From Flammeovirgaceae bacterium (GTDB lineage Bacteria; Bacteroidota; Bacteroidia; Cytophagales; Cyclobacteriaceae), in NCBI GenBank assembly GCA_020635915.1, contig JACJYU010000001.1, forward strand, positions 620,001-684,000: a DNA stretch of 64,000 nucleotides, written 5' to 3'. The position numbers were made by a program, and so were the translations under genes. The notes beneath the pieces were generated by a model. That model ran no database searches. It had not been told where the DNA came from and saw only the letters and a list, made by a program, of their open reading frames with translations. This document shows, piece after piece, positions 62,866-64,000 of the stretch. Numbering within the stretch: position 1 is the stretch's first letter; each line of letters starts with the position of its first letter.

Positions 62866-64000
62866 ATGACAAAATATTTACCACCACGCCACCACCATGC
62901 CTGGCTGCCCTTCGCCCTATGGGCACTGCTCCTGTGTTTTCCCGATGCCGCTTACCCACAGGCAAAAGGGTATTACCGCTACCCCGCCCTCCACAAAGAC
63001 CTTATCGTGTTTGTGGCCGAGGGCGACTTGTGGACCGTACCCCTCCAAGGAGGGGCCGCCACCCGCCTCACCACCCACCCCGGTGAGGAAACCCACCCTG
63101 TCATCTCACCCGATGGCAAGCAGGTGGCCTTTACCGCCAACTATGAGGGCGTGCCCGAGGTGTACACCATGCCCCTCAGTGGGGGCCTTCCTAAAAGGTG
63201 GACCTATGAAAGCGAAGCCTCCACTGCCACCACCTGGACGCCTGGCGGGGACATCGTCTATACCACCTCACATTATTCCACGCTCCCCAACCTGCAGTTG
63301 GTGCGCATTGGCCCATCAGGAAAACATGTACAGGTCCCCCTGGCCGAGGCCAGCGAAGGGACATTCGATGCCAGCGGAAAAACGGTTTTTTTTGTTCGCC
63401 CCTCCGACCACCGCAACGTGACCAAACGCTACAAGGGTGGCACCGCCAGAAGGATATGGAAATATACCGAGGGCACTGACGAGGCCATAGAATTGTCCGA
63501 TGGCTACCGGGGGGAAAGCCACCATCCCATGTGGTGGAACGGCAGGGTGTATTTTATCACCGACCGCGATAGCATCATGAACATCTGGTCAATGGATGGG
63601 AATGGAAAAGACTTGAGGCAGCACACAAAACAAACCGTTCATGACGTGCGCTCCGCCTCCCTGTACGATGGCAAAATCGTGTACCACGCAGGCGCGGACC
63701 TATGGGAGCACGACTTGTCCACAGGCAAGGACACGTTAATACCCATAACCCTGGTTTCCGATTTTGACCAGTTGCGCGAAAAATGGGTGAAGGACCCCCA
63801 GCAATACATTACCTCCGTGCACCTGGATGCCAAAGGCGAAAAAATCGTCATCACTGCACGAGGAAGGGTATTTGTTGCCCCTGCCAGGGACGGGCGATTT
63901 GTGCAACTGTCGCGAAAGGAAGGTGTGCGGTACCGCGATGCAGTCTTTCACCCAACCGGAAAGGAGGTCATTGCGCTATTGGACGAAGCGGGCGAGTTCG
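62866..64000 (+). CDS. Tricorn-like S41 family protease, N-terminal part (3' partial)
   Basis: The frame is open from the ATG at 62866 to the window end (378 codons), so the stop lies outside. A His-rich start and a signal sequence end near AAYPQA (about 33). A beta-propeller follows with the tricorn-type opening YYRYPALHKDLIVFVAEGDLWTVPLQGG, then HPVISPDGKQVAF, further blades with WTPGGDIVYTTSH, YFITDRDSIMNIWSMDGNG and KIVITARGRVFVAPA. In this family a second propeller, PDZ and the S41 serine protease domain follow. It probably degrades peptides in the periplasm. The catalytic part cannot be checked here. Confidence 0.85.
   Translation, partial: MTKYLPPRHHHAWLPFALWALLLCFPDAAYPQAKGYYRYPALHKDLIVFVAEGDLWTVPLQGGAATRLTTHPGEETHPVISPDGKQVAFTANYEGVPEVYTMPLSGGLPKRWTYESEASTATTWTPGGDIVYTTSHYSTLPNLQLVRIGPSGKHVQVPLAEASEGTFDASGKTVFFVRPSDHRNVTKRYKGGTARRIWKYTEGTDEAIELSDGYRGESHHPMWWNGRVYFITDRDSIMNIWSMDGNGKDLRQHTKQTVHDVRSASLYDGKIVYHAGADLWEHDLSTGKDTLIPITLVSDFDQLREKWVKDPQQYITSVHLDAKGEKIVITARGRVFVAPARDGRFVQLSRKEGVRYRDAVFHPTGKEVIALLDEAGEF

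Overview
The window comes from a member of the Bacteroidota, most likely of the order Cytophagales. The signs are: a giant secreted protein with a type IX secretion (T9SS) C-terminal sorting domain; an alternative complex III (actABCDEF) fused in one transcription unit to an aa3-type cytochrome oxidase; a long two-part IspG; a clade II (Sec-type) nos cluster; Bacteroidota families such as DUF4251; and promoter-like sites of the Bacteroidota form TTTG-N19-TAnnTTTG. No rRNA, tRNA, CRISPR array, prophage or plasmid origin was seen. All calls rest on reading translated sequence; no similarity search was run.

Layout. 1-6321: 3' part of a T9SS-exported multidomain protein. 6516-9503 (+): TerC-like membrane protein, DinB/BstA-like protein, YheT-like hydrolase and an SRAP-domain protein that has lost its catalytic residues. 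9508-13651 (-): lipoprotein, MmcQ/YjbR protein, small membrane protein, ispG and a short-chain dehydrogenase. 13763-15237 (+): MlaE/MlaF-like lipid transporter pair. 15241-34730 (-): a respiratory super-operon read actA-B-C-D-E-F, ctaC, ctaD, ctaB, two subunit III genes, subunit IV, then (after an intrinsic terminator) a SCO-like protein without copper ligands, DUF420, a small CxxC membrane protein, DUF983 and a 1210-residue orphan sensor kinase. A well-formed promoter sits just upstream of actA.

34731-35694 is a long gene-poor gap with possible gene remnants. 35695-45490 (+) is the most interesting block: class III aminotransferase, nitrilase-superfamily amidase, VOC protein, large Orn/Lys/Arg-type decarboxylase, amino-acid/amine permease, an ATP-grasp ligase with a histone-H1-like lysine-rich tail, and a C45-type Ntn hydrolase. 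Together they look like an uncharacterised pathway that imports and decarboxylates a basic amino acid, and joins and cleaves amides of the resulting amine. It is followed by a secreted beta-propeller/CehA-McbA metallohydrolase (45571-48111).

48264-52950: a small unknown protein, an MprF-like aminoacyl-phosphatidylglycerol synthase/flippase facing a VirJ/AcvB-like esterase tail to tail, and a DUF4251 protein. 53023-59991 (-): a fasciclin lipoprotein, then the nos cluster read cytochrome c, nosZ, nosL, nosD, nosF, nosY (N2O reduction to N2). With the ACIII-aa3 chain this indicates an aerobe able to use N2O when oxygen is low. 60439-61593 (+): a sarcosine-oxidase-like flavoenzyme. 61618-62775: a REP-associated transposase with its palindromic repeats. 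62866-end (+): the start of a tricorn-like S41 protease.
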